IMG/VR virus record: IMGVR_UViG_3300043409_001608
Location: 1-33,492 of that record
DNA: 33,492 nucleotides
Source: a virus
Strand: one strand, 5' to 3'
Shown here: piece by piece, positions 21,787 to 29,011 of the stretch
Numbering within the stretch: the stretch's first letter is position 1
Layout: each line of letters begins with the position of its first letter
Program-made: the position numbers and the translations under genes
Notes under the pieces: generated by a model
Databases searched by the model: none
Told to the model about the DNA's origin: nothing
What the model saw: the letters and a program-made list of their open reading frames with translations, nothing else

Positions 21787-23553
21787 ATGCTAAAAGCACT
21801 TATCCGCCGCGTGTTCCGATCGCTCGAAAATCCTTCGCAATCGCTCAGCGGTTGGCGCGCCGGGCCGAACGTGCTAGCCGGCGTCGATATTGATGAAACG
21901 TCGTGCCTATCTCATTTGCCGGTATACGCCGCCGTCAACCGAATCGCTAGCGACATGGCGCTACTAGACCCGCAACTAGAAGACACGCAGGCCGACGGAA
22001 CGCGCCGCATTGCATCCGAGCACCCGCTAGACCGGATTCTCTCAGTGACGCCGGACGGGGAAATAACCTCCGACCGTTGGCGGCAATCACTATTTGGGCA
22101 CGTTAGAACGTGGGGCAATTCCTATCACGAGATTGAATACGACGTGACGACGTGGACGGTAAAGGCCGTGCACATTTTGAACCCTAGCCGGATGAAGGTA
22201 AACCGCACCGAGCTAGGGACGATCGACTACGAGTACCACGACCAGCGCGGCGGCGTCACGCACCTGCCGCCGTGGAAGGTTCTGCACTTCGCCGGGCTAG
22301 GCTTCGACGGCCTCGTGGGATATTCGCCAATCGCACTAGCGCGCGAGACGCTTGGACTAGGCAAGGCCGCCGACTTATTCGGCGCGTCGTTCTTCGGACA
22401 AGCCGCACGCCCCGCCGGCATGTTGAAGACCACCAAGAGCCTAAGCGATCAGGCCGCTAAGCGACTGCGCGCCGACTTCGAGCAAATGTATGCCGGCGTA
22501 TTCAATACCGGGCGCATCATCGTAGGCGAAGACGGGATGGAGTTTGTACCTATCTCGATTCCGCCGAACGATGCGCAGTTTATCGAAACGCGCCGCATGA
22601 GCATTGAAGACGTAGCGCGGCTATTCGGCATTCCCGCGCACAAAATCGGAGGCCCGGCGGCTACGGGCAACATCGAAGAACAAAACATCGACTACCTACA
22701 AAGTACGCTTCTCGGGCTTTGTAATATGTTCGAGGGCGAAATTAGGTTGAAGCTGTTAAGCGGCCCAGGCGATCGAACGCTTCGAGTCGCGCACGACTTC
22801 AAAAAGCTATTGAAGGCGAACGCCGCCGCGCGAGCGCAGTACAACGCGACCGCGATTCAATGGGGTTGGGCGACCCGCAACCGAGTCGCGCAGGATGAAG
22901 GCTACGCACAGTACAAGGGCGGGGAAGCGCCTTTGCTTCCGCTTAATATGGTACAGATCGGCCCCGACGGCTTGCCGCTTCCGAACCCGACGCCGCCGCA
23001 ACCGGCAACGCCGACGACGAGCGCCGCCGCTTCGACTTCGACCGAGGTAAACGACGGCCGCAGCATCGGGCCGGCTAAAGCATTCGGCGCGGAATATCTC
23101 GAAGCGCTCAACACACAAACGGCGCTACTTCGGTCGCTCGTGAAACCGACGCCGCCGACGCCGGACGCGAGCGCCGCCGCGCTCGAAGCCGTTAAGGCGA
23201 TCGCCCGCGCCGAGCTATGCCGATCGCTACGCCGCGAGGCCGCCGCAATCGCCCGTGCCGCCGCAAAGCCGAACTTTCGCGAAGCGATCCCCACGCTATG
23301 CGAAGAACACCGCGCCTATCTGGCCGAGGTTATGGCCCCGAGCCTAGCCGCGCTGGCAACCGTGGGCGGTATGCAGATCGACGCCGCCGCGCTGGCCGCC
23401 TCGTGGAGCGAGCGCAGCGCCGCCGACCTCGTGGAACTCGAAGCCGTGACGATCGCAGGGCAGCGCCCGGCCGCCGTTGCCGGACTGGCCGAGCTATGGC
23501 GATCGCGCATAGATACGGTATGGCAAACGCAAGCAAAGAGCGCCGCTATCTAA
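21787..23553 (+). CDS. Portal protein, HK97-type
   Basis: 588 aa. Residues 1-400 carry portal features (SHLPVYAAVNRIASDMALLD, WGNSYHEIEYD, MKVNRTELG, then MSIEDVARLFGIPAHKIGGP and NIEEQNIDYLQSTL). It forms the dodecamer through which DNA enters and to which the tail connects. The C-terminal 170 residues are Ala/Pro-rich, then helical (SLRREAAAIARAAAKPN), longer than many portals. The ATG at 21787 follows the CATAGATA motif. The end overlaps the protease gene by 34 nt in another frame. Confidence 0.94.
   Translation: MLKALIRRVFRSLENPSQSLSGWRAGPNVLAGVDIDETSCLSHLPVYAAVNRIASDMALLDPQLEDTQADGTRRIASEHPLDRILSVTPDGEITSDRWRQSLFGHVRTWGNSYHEIEYDVTTWTVKAVHILNPSRMKVNRTELGTIDYEYHDQRGGVTHLPPWKVLHFAGLGFDGLVGYSPIALARETLGLGKAADLFGASFFGQAARPAGMLKTTKSLSDQAAKRLRADFEQMYAGVFNTGRIIVGEDGMEFVPISIPPNDAQFIETRRMSIEDVARLFGIPAHKIGGPAATGNIEEQNIDYLQSTLLGLCNMFEGEIRLKLLSGPGDRTLRVAHDFKKLLKANAAARAQYNATAIQWGWATRNRVAQDEGYAQYKGGEAPLLPLNMVQIGPDGLPLPNPTPPQPATPTTSAAASTSTEVNDGRSIGPAKAFGAEYLEALNTQTALLRSLVKPTPPTPDASAAALEAVKAIARAELCRSLRREAAAIARAAAKPNFREAIPTLCEEHRAYLAEVMAPSLAALATVGGMQIDAAALAASWSERSAADLVELEAVTIAGQRPAAVAGLAELWRSRIDTVWQTQAKSAAI
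23508..23515 (+). promoter_or_regulatory. CATAGATA motif, candidate late promoter (copy 3)
   Basis: Exact motif with GCG in front, lying inside the 3' end of the portal gene and ending 4 nt before the protease ATG. Its conservation within coding sequence, at the same spacing as intergenic copies, argues against chance. Confidence 0.55.
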
Positions 23554-24098
23554 CGCAAGAACTTCGAGCGAAGCGCAGCAACGGCGGCGCGACGATCGAA
23601 GGCTACGCCGCGAAGTTTGGCATTGTCAGCGAAGACCTAGGCGGCTTCCGCGAAGTCTTAATGCCGGGTTGCTTCGACTTGGACAAGTCGCCCGACGTTA
23701 TTTGCAACTACGAACACGACGATTGCGCGATTCTAGGGCGCACATCGAGCGGCACGCTAAAGATTGCCGCCGACGAGGTAGGGCTACGCTTCGAGTGCGC
23801 GGCACCGCCGACCGCACTAGGCAACGACGTTTGCGCGTTGATCGAACGCGGGGACTTAAAGGGCAATTCTTTTGCCTTCGAGGTAGCCGAGGGCGGCGAA
23901 GAATGGGGCAAGGCCGACGACGGTTTACCGCTGCGCAAAATCACGCGCTGCCTTCTGTACGACGTGGCCATAGTCGTTCACCCCGCCTACGCCGACACCG
24001 AGCTAGCGCTACGCAGCTTGGCGCAGGCGCAGACGCCGCCGACCCCGCGAAACGTGAATTGTGCGGCACGGCTACGGCTTGCCGAGGCTTGCGCATAG
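23520..24098 (+). CDS. Prohead protease, HK97-type (U35)
   Basis: 192 aa. GYAAKFG and FREVLMPGCF near the N-terminus, then the catalytic His in NYEHD (H66) and Ser in GNSFAF (S117), with DVAIVVHPAYADTE at the end of the fold. It cleaves the scaffold domain of the capsid protein during maturation. The ATG at 23520 lies 4 nt after the CATAGATA motif, inside the portal gene. Its stop TAG is part of the next CATAGATA copy. Confidence 0.93.
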   Translation: MANASKERRYLTQELRAKRSNGGATIEGYAAKFGIVSEDLGGFREVLMPGCFDLDKSPDVICNYEHDDCAILGRTSSGTLKIAADEVGLRFECAAPPTALGNDVCALIERGDLKGNSFAFEVAEGGEEWGKADDGLPLRKITRCLLYDVAIVVHPAYADTELALRSLAQAQTPPTPRNVNCAARLRLAEACA

Positions 24099-24101
24099 AT
24101 A
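24094..24101 (+). promoter_or_regulatory. CATAGATA motif, candidate late promoter (copy 4)
   Basis: Exact motif with GCG in front; its TAG is the protease stop codon. It ends 69 nt before the capsid ATG, which has its own ribosome binding site (AAGGTG), so the mRNA would carry a leader. Confidence 0.55.
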
Positions 24102-24170
24102 GACCGCGCAGGCGAACGACGAACGGACACCTAGCGCAATACCGCAAGTATTCGCAAGCAAGGTGAACCC

Positions 24171-25445
24171 ATGAAGACCGCGATCATTGAGAAGCGCCAG
24201 CAACGCGCCAAAGCCGTACACGACGCCCGCGCCATCCACACCCGCGCCGAAACCGAAAAGCGCGACATGAGCGCCGAAGAGCGCAAGAACTTCGACGACC
24301 TTATGGCCGTCGTCGACACGTTGGCCGACGAAATCGCCGCGCTTAAGGCCGGCGAAGAAGGCGAAGAGCGCGACGAAGACGAAGACAAGAAGAAGGCCGA
24401 CGCCGAACGGCTCGAAGCCGCCGAACGCGCCGCCGAAGAAGACGGCAAGACCGGCGAACGCCGCGCCCCGCGTGGCACGCCGGAACAACGCGGCGGCCCC
24501 GACCGCGAGCAGCGCTACGCCGTTGCCTATCGCAACTGGCTGCGCAGCGGCATCGAAACGCGCGACCTTTCCCTAGGCACGAACAACGCCGGCGGCTTCC
24601 TTGTGACGCCGACGCAAATGTCGAAAGACCTCGTTGTAGCGCTCAACAACCTCGTTTTCGTGCGCGGCTTGTGCGACATCGAGACGTTGACCGAGGCCAA
24701 ATCGTTAGGCGTGCCGCAAATCACGACCGACGTAAGCGACGCCGACTGGACCGCCGAAGTGCCGACGCTCACGGCCGATTCTTCGTTGGTTCTCGCCCGC
24801 CGCGACTTGTCGCCGAACCTGCTTTGCAAGTTGGTACTTGCTTCGCACCGCCTGTTGAATAACAGCGCGCTGCCGGAGCAAGTCATCATGCAGCGGCTTG
24901 CGTACAAATTCGCCGTCAGCGAAGAAAACGCATTCTTAAACGGTAGCGGCAGCGGCCAACCGTTGGGCATGTTCACCGCGAGCGCGTCGGGCATCCCGAC
25001 GAGCCGCGACGTGACCGCCGCGAGCGCGACGACGTTCGTAGGGGACGAGCTTATCAACGTCGCTATGAGCATTCCGGCGCAGTATGCCAAGTCGGCTAGC
25101 TTCGGCTGGATCATGCACCGCGACGCCGTGAAGATCGCCCGCAAGCTGAAAGACGGTCAGGGGCAGTATCTCTGGCAAATCGGCATTGGCAACGATCGGC
25201 CGGACACGCTATTAGGCTACCCGTTGTACCAAAGCGAGTACGCCCCCAACACGTTTACGACCGGGCTTTACGTCGCCTTGTTGGGCGATATGAAGTCATA
25301 CAAAATCGCCGACGTGGCGAACATGGAAGTTCAGCGCCTCGTTGAACGCTACGCCGACAGCAACCAAATCGGCTTCCTCGGGCGGCGCTATCTCGACGCT
25401 TCGCCCGTGCTGCCGAACGCCTTCGCGCGTCTCAAGTTGGCATAG
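24171..25445 (+). CDS. Major capsid protein, HK97 fold
   Basis: 424 aa. Residues 1-118 are a charged coiled-coil delta domain acting as scaffold, removed by the protease. The mature part starts near YAVAYRNWLRSG and shows HK97-fold landmarks (NNAGGFLVTP, an extended E-loop region, FLNGSGSGQPLGMF, ASFGWIMHRDA, LLGYPLYQSE). Codon use differs from neighbours: CTA for Leu occurs only about twice, against half of all Leu codons in the exonuclease gene, fitting high expression. A terminator follows at 25488. Confidence 0.96.
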   Translation: MKTAIIEKRQQRAKAVHDARAIHTRAETEKRDMSAEERKNFDDLMAVVDTLADEIAALKAGEEGEERDEDEDKKKADAERLEAAERAAEEDGKTGERRAPRGTPEQRGGPDREQRYAVAYRNWLRSGIETRDLSLGTNNAGGFLVTPTQMSKDLVVALNNLVFVRGLCDIETLTEAKSLGVPQITTDVSDADWTAEVPTLTADSSLVLARRDLSPNLLCKLVLASHRLLNNSALPEQVIMQRLAYKFAVSEENAFLNGSGSGQPLGMFTASASGIPTSRDVTAASATTFVGDELINVAMSIPAQYAKSASFGWIMHRDAVKIARKLKDGQGQYLWQIGIGNDRPDTLLGYPLYQSEYAPNTFTTGLYVALLGDMKSYKIADVANMEVQRLVERYADSNQIGFLGRRYLDASPVLPNAFARLKLA

Positions 25446-25487
25446 TCAAACCCTATCCGGCGGCTTGGCGTCGTCGGTCGCTCCGAG

Positions 25488-25521
25488 GCCCGGCGGGAGT
25501 AAATCCCCGCCGGGCTTTTTC
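25488..25521 (+). terminator. Intrinsic terminator after the capsid gene
   Basis: Perfect 10-bp stem GCCCGGCGGG / CCCGCCGGGC, 9-nt loop, then TTTTT. Seven bases later comes a CATAGATA motif, so transcription is stopped and apparently restarted. Confidence 0.88.
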
Positions 25522-25527
25522 GTGCGC

Positions 25528-25535
25528 ATAGATAT
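25528..25535 (+). promoter_or_regulatory. CATAGATA motif, candidate late promoter (copy 5)
   Basis: Exact motif with GCG in front, directly after the capsid terminator and 39 nt before the ATG at 25575. This is the clearest case for promoter function, because the genes downstream need a new start of transcription. Confidence 0.65.
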
Positions 25536-25574
25536 TCAGACCGAACAACACAACCCCGCCCCCATTGGTGACAC

Positions 25575-25841
25575 ATGGCCGCAGACGGAACGATTAGCGC
25601 GAAGGTTCAACACGTTGACGGCGGCAACCGCTTAGTTATTGCGTCGGGCGGAACGCTCGAAATCGCATCGGGCGCGACGCTGACCCTGCCCGCCGGTACG
25701 GCCGCCGCCGGTAGCGCCCCGCTCAAGTTGCCCGCCGGCACAGTGATGACCACGCCCGAGCCGGGCGCATTCGAGACGAACGGAACGGCGCTTTACTGGA
25801 CGAACGCCGCCGGCGTGCGCAAAACCATCACCATTACCTAA
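25575..25841 (+). CDS. Small beta-rich structural protein, possible capsid decoration protein
   Basis: 88 aa, beta-rich, with GGNRLVIASGGTLEIASGAT and APLKLPAGTVMTTPEPGAFE. The pattern of short strands and Gly/Thr turns is found in phage decoration proteins and in fibre modules. The position directly after the capsid gene and the leadered late motif suggest an abundant head protein; a small tail part is the alternative. The ribosome binding site is weak (GGTGAC). Confidence 0.55.
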   Translation: MAADGTISAKVQHVDGGNRLVIASGGTLEIASGATLTLPAGTAAAGSAPLKLPAGTVMTTPEPGAFETNGTALYWTNAAGVRKTITIT

Positions 25842-25910
25842 GCAGGCCGCCGGACACGAGGCCCGACGAAGACGCCGCGCTATCGCTCGACGTTCACCCC
25901 AGGCGAGACG

Positions 25911-26549
25911 ATGAGCAATTCACTATACGCGCAACACGTTATCCCGTCGGGACTCGTCGTCGTGACGCCGCCGGCTTCCGAACCCGTAACCGTCGCCGAG
26001 GCGAAGCTATGGATTCGGCAAGAATCGGACTTCACCGCCGACGACGCGCTAATAGGTGAACTAATTCAGACGGCGCGAGTATTCGCCGAGGCGCACCAGC
26101 GCCGGACGCTAATTTTAACGACGTGGGCTTATTCGCTGGATTGTTTCCCGTCGGGCGGTTGGAACTGGACGCAGCCGGGCGCGGCTATCTTTCTACCGAT
26201 GCCGCGACTCGTGAGCGTTACGAGCCTAGCCTATGTCGACCAGACCGGCGCGACGCAGACGCTGAGCAATACGCGCTACACCGTCGACACGCGATCGCAG
26301 CCGGGGCGCGTCGCGCCTATCTTTGCGCAGCCGTGGCCGGTTGTACGACCGCAGGCCGCCGCCGTCGTCGTGACCTATACAGCAGGTTACGCGAACGCCG
26401 CCGCCGTGCCCGCGCCGACGAAGACCGCTATCAAACAACTCGTGGCGCACTGGTACAGAAACCGCGAAGCCGTCGGCAACGCAGGCGATGAGGTTGCGCT
26501 ATCGGCTAAGCGCTTGCTAGACGCCGACGCCGTGGGGGGCTTGTACTAA
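25911..26549 (+). CDS. Head-tail connector protein, HK97 gp6-like
   Basis: 212 aa. VTVAEAKLWIRQESDFTADD, LIGELIQTARVFAEAHQRRT and the late VVVTYTAGYANAAAVPAPTK followed by HWYRNREAV are hallmarks of the gp6/YqbG-type connector that forms a ring under the portal. An AGGCGAG ribosome binding site lies before the ATG. It is followed in order by joining and terminator proteins, the standard siphovirus order. Confidence 0.88.
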   Translation: MSNSLYAQHVIPSGLVVVTPPASEPVTVAEAKLWIRQESDFTADDALIGELIQTARVFAEAHQRRTLILTTWAYSLDCFPSGGWNWTQPGAAIFLPMPRLVSVTSLAYVDQTGATQTLSNTRYTVDTRSQPGRVAPIFAQPWPVVRPQAAAVVVTYTAGYANAAAVPAPTKTAIKQLVAHWYRNREAVGNAGDEVALSAKRLLDADAVGGLY

Positions 26550-26550
26550 C

Positions 26551-26889
26551 GTGGCCGACGACCTGCACGCAATCGACGCCGGTAGTCTGCGCTTCCGCGT
26601 GGATATACAGACCAACGCGCCGACGACCACGAGCAAAGGCGAGCATCTCGAAGGCTGGACGACGACCGTAAGCCGTTGGGCTTCTATCACTCCAGCCGCC
26701 GGGCAATTCTTCACCGCGAGCGAACAGATACGGAATTCGGTATCGCACAAAATCGTAATTCGGTACTACGCCGGATTGACGCCGCGCCACCGCCTCAAAT
26801 TCGGTAGCCGCATCTTCTCGATTCTATCCGTACTCGACGAGGGCGAACTACACGCGCGCCAGACCATCCTAGCGACCGAGGTAGTCTAA
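26551..26889 (+). CDS. Head-tail joining (stopper) protein
   Basis: 112 aa from GTG 26551, just after the connector stop. GSLRFRVDIQ near the start, a WTTTVSRWASITP turn, SHKIVIRYYAGLTPRHRLKF and RIFSILSVLDEGE match the phage head-tail adaptor family (SPP1 gp16/HK97 stopper type). It closes the connector channel. The start codon has no strong ribosome binding site, so coupling to the connector gene is likely. Confidence 0.85.
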   Translation: MADDLHAIDAGSLRFRVDIQTNAPTTTSKGEHLEGWTTTVSRWASITPAAGQFFTASEQIRNSVSHKIVIRYYAGLTPRHRLKFGSRIFSILSVLDEGELHARQTILATEVV

Positions 26890-27401
26890 TGTCGTGCTGC
26901 ACACTCGGCGCGCTTGCGTCACCGCTTCCGCTTCCGCTGGCCGTCGCCGTATGCCCGACGATCGAGCTTAGCGACTACACGCTAGAAGCAGGGCTAAAAA
27001 CCTACCTACTAGGCAAAGCCGCGATTGAGTGCCTTATTGCCGCGCGATTCTTTCCCTACATCGTGCCGCGCGACGTAGAGCGCGCGGGCTATCCCTGCAT
27101 TACCTACGAGCTAAACGACGCGCCGACCGAAGCGATAACCGGGCAATCCGGCGCGAGCGCCGCACAGGTTGACTTGTCATGTTGGGCGCAGACCTTCGAG
27201 GCCGCGACCGCACTAGCGCGAGAAGTACGCAAGGCGCTGCAAGGCTATCAAGGTTGGGCGGGCTTGTGCGGCATTGTCGCTTGCCACTACGAGAGCGCCG
27301 ACGACGAGGCCCAGGAACCGAAGGACGACAGCGGCGCTTACTGGTACGCGCGGACGCTTACCTTTTCCGTCGTCTACGTCGTGCCGCTTCACACGTTCTA
27401 G
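26889..27401 (+). CDS. Tail terminator/completion protein, DUF3168-like
   Basis: 170 aa; ATG overlaps the previous stop by one base (TAATG). From about residue 33 the pattern fits DUF3168-type tail terminators: GLKTYLLGKAAIECLIAARF, FPYIVPRDVERAGYPCITYE, AAQVDLSCWAQTFEAATALA. The first 30 residues are hydrophobic and unusual for the family, so the true start may lie further in, although no better ribosome binding site was seen. It caps the tail tube at the head end. Confidence 0.75.
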   Translation: MSCCTLGALASPLPLPLAVAVCPTIELSDYTLEAGLKTYLLGKAAIECLIAARFFPYIVPRDVERAGYPCITYELNDAPTEAITGQSGASAAQVDLSCWAQTFEAATALAREVRKALQGYQGWAGLCGIVACHYESADDEAQEPKDDSGAYWYARTLTFSVVYVVPLHTF

Positions 27402-27408
27402 CGCCGCG

Positions 27409-27416
27409 CATAGATA
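27409..27416 (+). promoter_or_regulatory. CATAGATA motif, candidate late promoter (copy 6)
   Basis: Exact motif with GCG in front, between the tail terminator and tail tube genes, 33 nt before the tube ATG. AGGA in the leader serves as ribosome binding site. Confidence 0.55.
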
Positions 27417-27449
27417 GACCGACGCACACAACGCACAGGATCAAGACAA

Positions 27450-27899
27450 ATGCCGTTTAATTTCACAATCCCCGGCTTAGGTTGCGAGGTTTCCTACTGC
27501 ACGACCGAGGGCGGCACCTACGTTGACGTAGGGCAGCTAAAGTCGATCGACGGGACCAACTCCGAGGTTGGCATGTTCGATAGTACAGGCCTTGCGTCGG
27601 CCGCCGGCGAACAAATCCCGACGCTTTTCCGCGCGGGCGAATTCGGCTTTAAGGTGATCTTCGACCCGGCGAACACTACACACGTCGCGTTACACGCCGC
27701 GCACGTCGCCAAAACTTTGCTGTATTGGAAGCTGACCTTTCCTAACCCCGTCGGCCCCGGCGCAACCGCACCCGGTAGCCCGAAGGTTTATTCTTTCCCC
27801 GCTTGGGTTAAGTCGTTCGCTACGAGCGGCTATGAAGTAGAGGGCGGCGTCGAGGGCGCTTGCGGGCTTGCAATCACCGGAGCCGTTACGCTTGGCTAA
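27450..27899 (+). CDS. Major tail tube protein
   Basis: 149 aa, beta-rich, with VSYCTTEGGTYVDVGQLKSI, then SEVGMFDSTGLASAAGEQIP and FGFKVIFDP, the pattern of lambda gpV-type tube subunits. Position between the tail terminator and the chaperone pair supports this. Like the capsid gene it rarely uses CTA for Leu, consistent with high expression. Its end overlaps the chaperone start by 8 nt. Confidence 0.88.
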   Translation: MPFNFTIPGLGCEVSYCTTEGGTYVDVGQLKSIDGTNSEVGMFDSTGLASAAGEQIPTLFRAGEFGFKVIFDPANTTHVALHAAHVAKTLLYWKLTFPNPVGPGATAPGSPKVYSFPAWVKSFATSGYEVEGGVEGACGLAITGAVTLG

Positions 27900-28233
27900 T
27901 CTCCGCGACCGCCTGAAAGAAACCACGAAGCCGCGACTTGTGCCGACGACGCTAGCCGGCGTCGCTTGCTTCCTGCGCCGTTGGAACGAGCGCGAGCAGA
28001 TCGAATGGGCGATAGAATGCCAGACCGCCGCAAAGGAAGACTTCGACGGCGAGAAAGTCGACTTCTATACGAAGTGCAAAGCGATTGCCCGCAGCCTATG
28101 CGACGAACACGGCGAGCTAGTGTACGCCGACTATCTCGAAGTAGCCGAGCACGATAGCGACGCGCTAGACCCCGTATTTGACGAGGTGATCGCGCTGCAA
28201 TCCCGAGCGAACGCCGACGCTAAAAAAAACTAG
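27892..28233 (+). CDS. Tail assembly chaperone (gpG-like), zero-frame product
   Basis: 113 aa from TTG 27892, with CCGGAG about 10 nt upstream, overlapping the tube gene. Helical (LAGVACFLRRWNEREQIEWA, later AIARSLCDEHGELVYADYLE). It ends at a TAG directly after the slippery run at 28222-28230. By analogy to lambda gpG it coats the tape measure protein and recruits tube subunits. A TTG at 27868 is an alternative start without a better ribosome binding site. Confidence 0.82.
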   Translation: MANLRDRLKETTKPRLVPTTLAGVACFLRRWNEREQIEWAIECQTAAKEDFDGEKVDFYTKCKAIARSLCDEHGELVYADYLEVAEHDSDALDPVFDEVIALQSRANADAKKN

Positions 28234-28574
28234 CGGCTAGCGTTACGCTCGATTTTTGCCTACGACTTGCGCGCGAGCTTGGCTACACGCTGCGCGACTT
28301 GCTCGACAGCATGGGCGAAGGCGAGCTAGAGCTATGGTATGAGCACGCCAAAGGGCAACCGCTTAGCAACCCTTGGTTACAAACGGGAGTAATCGCGAGC
28401 ACCGTTGCGAACTACGCCGGGCGCATCGCTACGAAGTTTGCAGACGCGGAAATGTATTGCCCGATTTATCGCGACCCGCAGACGCCCGCGCAGCTAGAAG
28501 CCGCCATGCTGGCCGCATTCGCCGCCGGCGGTATCGAGGTTATCGACACCCGACCGAAGGAGGCCGCCGCGTGA
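27892..28574 (+). CDS. Tail assembly chaperone gpG-GT-like fusion by -1 frameshift
   Basis: 227 aa if ribosomes slip -1 on A_AAA_AAC at 28224-28230: 113 residues from the first frame, then 114 from the frame that is open from 28230 to 28574. The added part (CLRLARELGYTLRDLLDSMG, ELELWYEHAKG) matches the T-domain type of chaperone. The only starts for the second frame (TTG 28299, ATG 28311) lie inside this domain, which argues for frameshift expression rather than a separate gene. Both products are needed in a fixed ratio in lambda-like tails. Confidence 0.82.
28222..28230 (+). promoter_or_regulatory. Programmed -1 frameshift site
   Basis: GCT AAA AAA AAC TAG in the zero frame: the canonical heptamer A_AAA_AAC followed at once by the stop. 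A GCGGCTAGCG region just downstream may form a small stem. Confidence 0.82.
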
Positions 28575-28990
28575 TCGACTTCACCTGCAAGGTAGACGAT
28601 AGGGCGCTAATCAAACAGCTTGAGGCGCTAGGATCGAAGTGCAAACCGATTTTGCGGAAGGCGCTACGACCGCTGGCCGCCGAGGTGAAAAAAGCCGTAA
28701 AGCCGTTAGCGCCGAAACGCACGGGAGCGCTACGCAAGTCGCTAGCCGTCGTGCCGATCAAAAGCCGCCGCTTTTATACAATCGGCTTCCGCATATTCAG
28801 CCGCTACAAGAGCACCGACGGCGGCAAACCGAAAGCCTACGCATTCGCGCCGGAGTACGGAGTAAAGAAAGGCCGAGGCGTGCAACCGGGCCGCGAATTC
28901 TTCAAGAAGGGGGCCGCGATCGCCGCCGCCTACGTTCCCCGCTGCAAACAAGCGATCGCCGACGCGATCGCCGCCGCATTCAACAAGTAG
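28571..28990 (+). CDS. HK97 gp10-like minor tail/neck protein
   Basis: 139 aa from GTG 28571, overlapping the preceding stop (GTGA), with GAAGGAGG 8 nt upstream. The helix LRPLAAEVKKAVKPLAPKRT, then GALRKSLAVVPIKSRRFYTI, FAPEYGVKK and GREFFKKGAAIAAAYV follow the gp10-like pattern. The usual place of this family is before the tube gene; here it lies after the chaperones, an altered order. Confidence 0.7.
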   Translation: MIDFTCKVDDRALIKQLEALGSKCKPILRKALRPLAAEVKKAVKPLAPKRTGALRKSLAVVPIKSRRFYTIGFRIFSRYKSTDGGKPKAYAFAPEYGVKKGRGVQPGREFFKKGAAIAAAYVPRCKQAIADAIAAAFNK

Positions 28991-28999
28991 AAGGCGTGG

Positions 29000-29007
29000 C
29001 ATAGATA
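29000..29007 (+). promoter_or_regulatory. CATAGATA motif, candidate late promoter (copy 7)
   Basis: Exact motif, here preceded by TGG instead of GCG, ending 4 nt before the tape measure ATG. No ribosome binding site. Confidence 0.55.
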
Positions 29008-29011
29008 GAAC

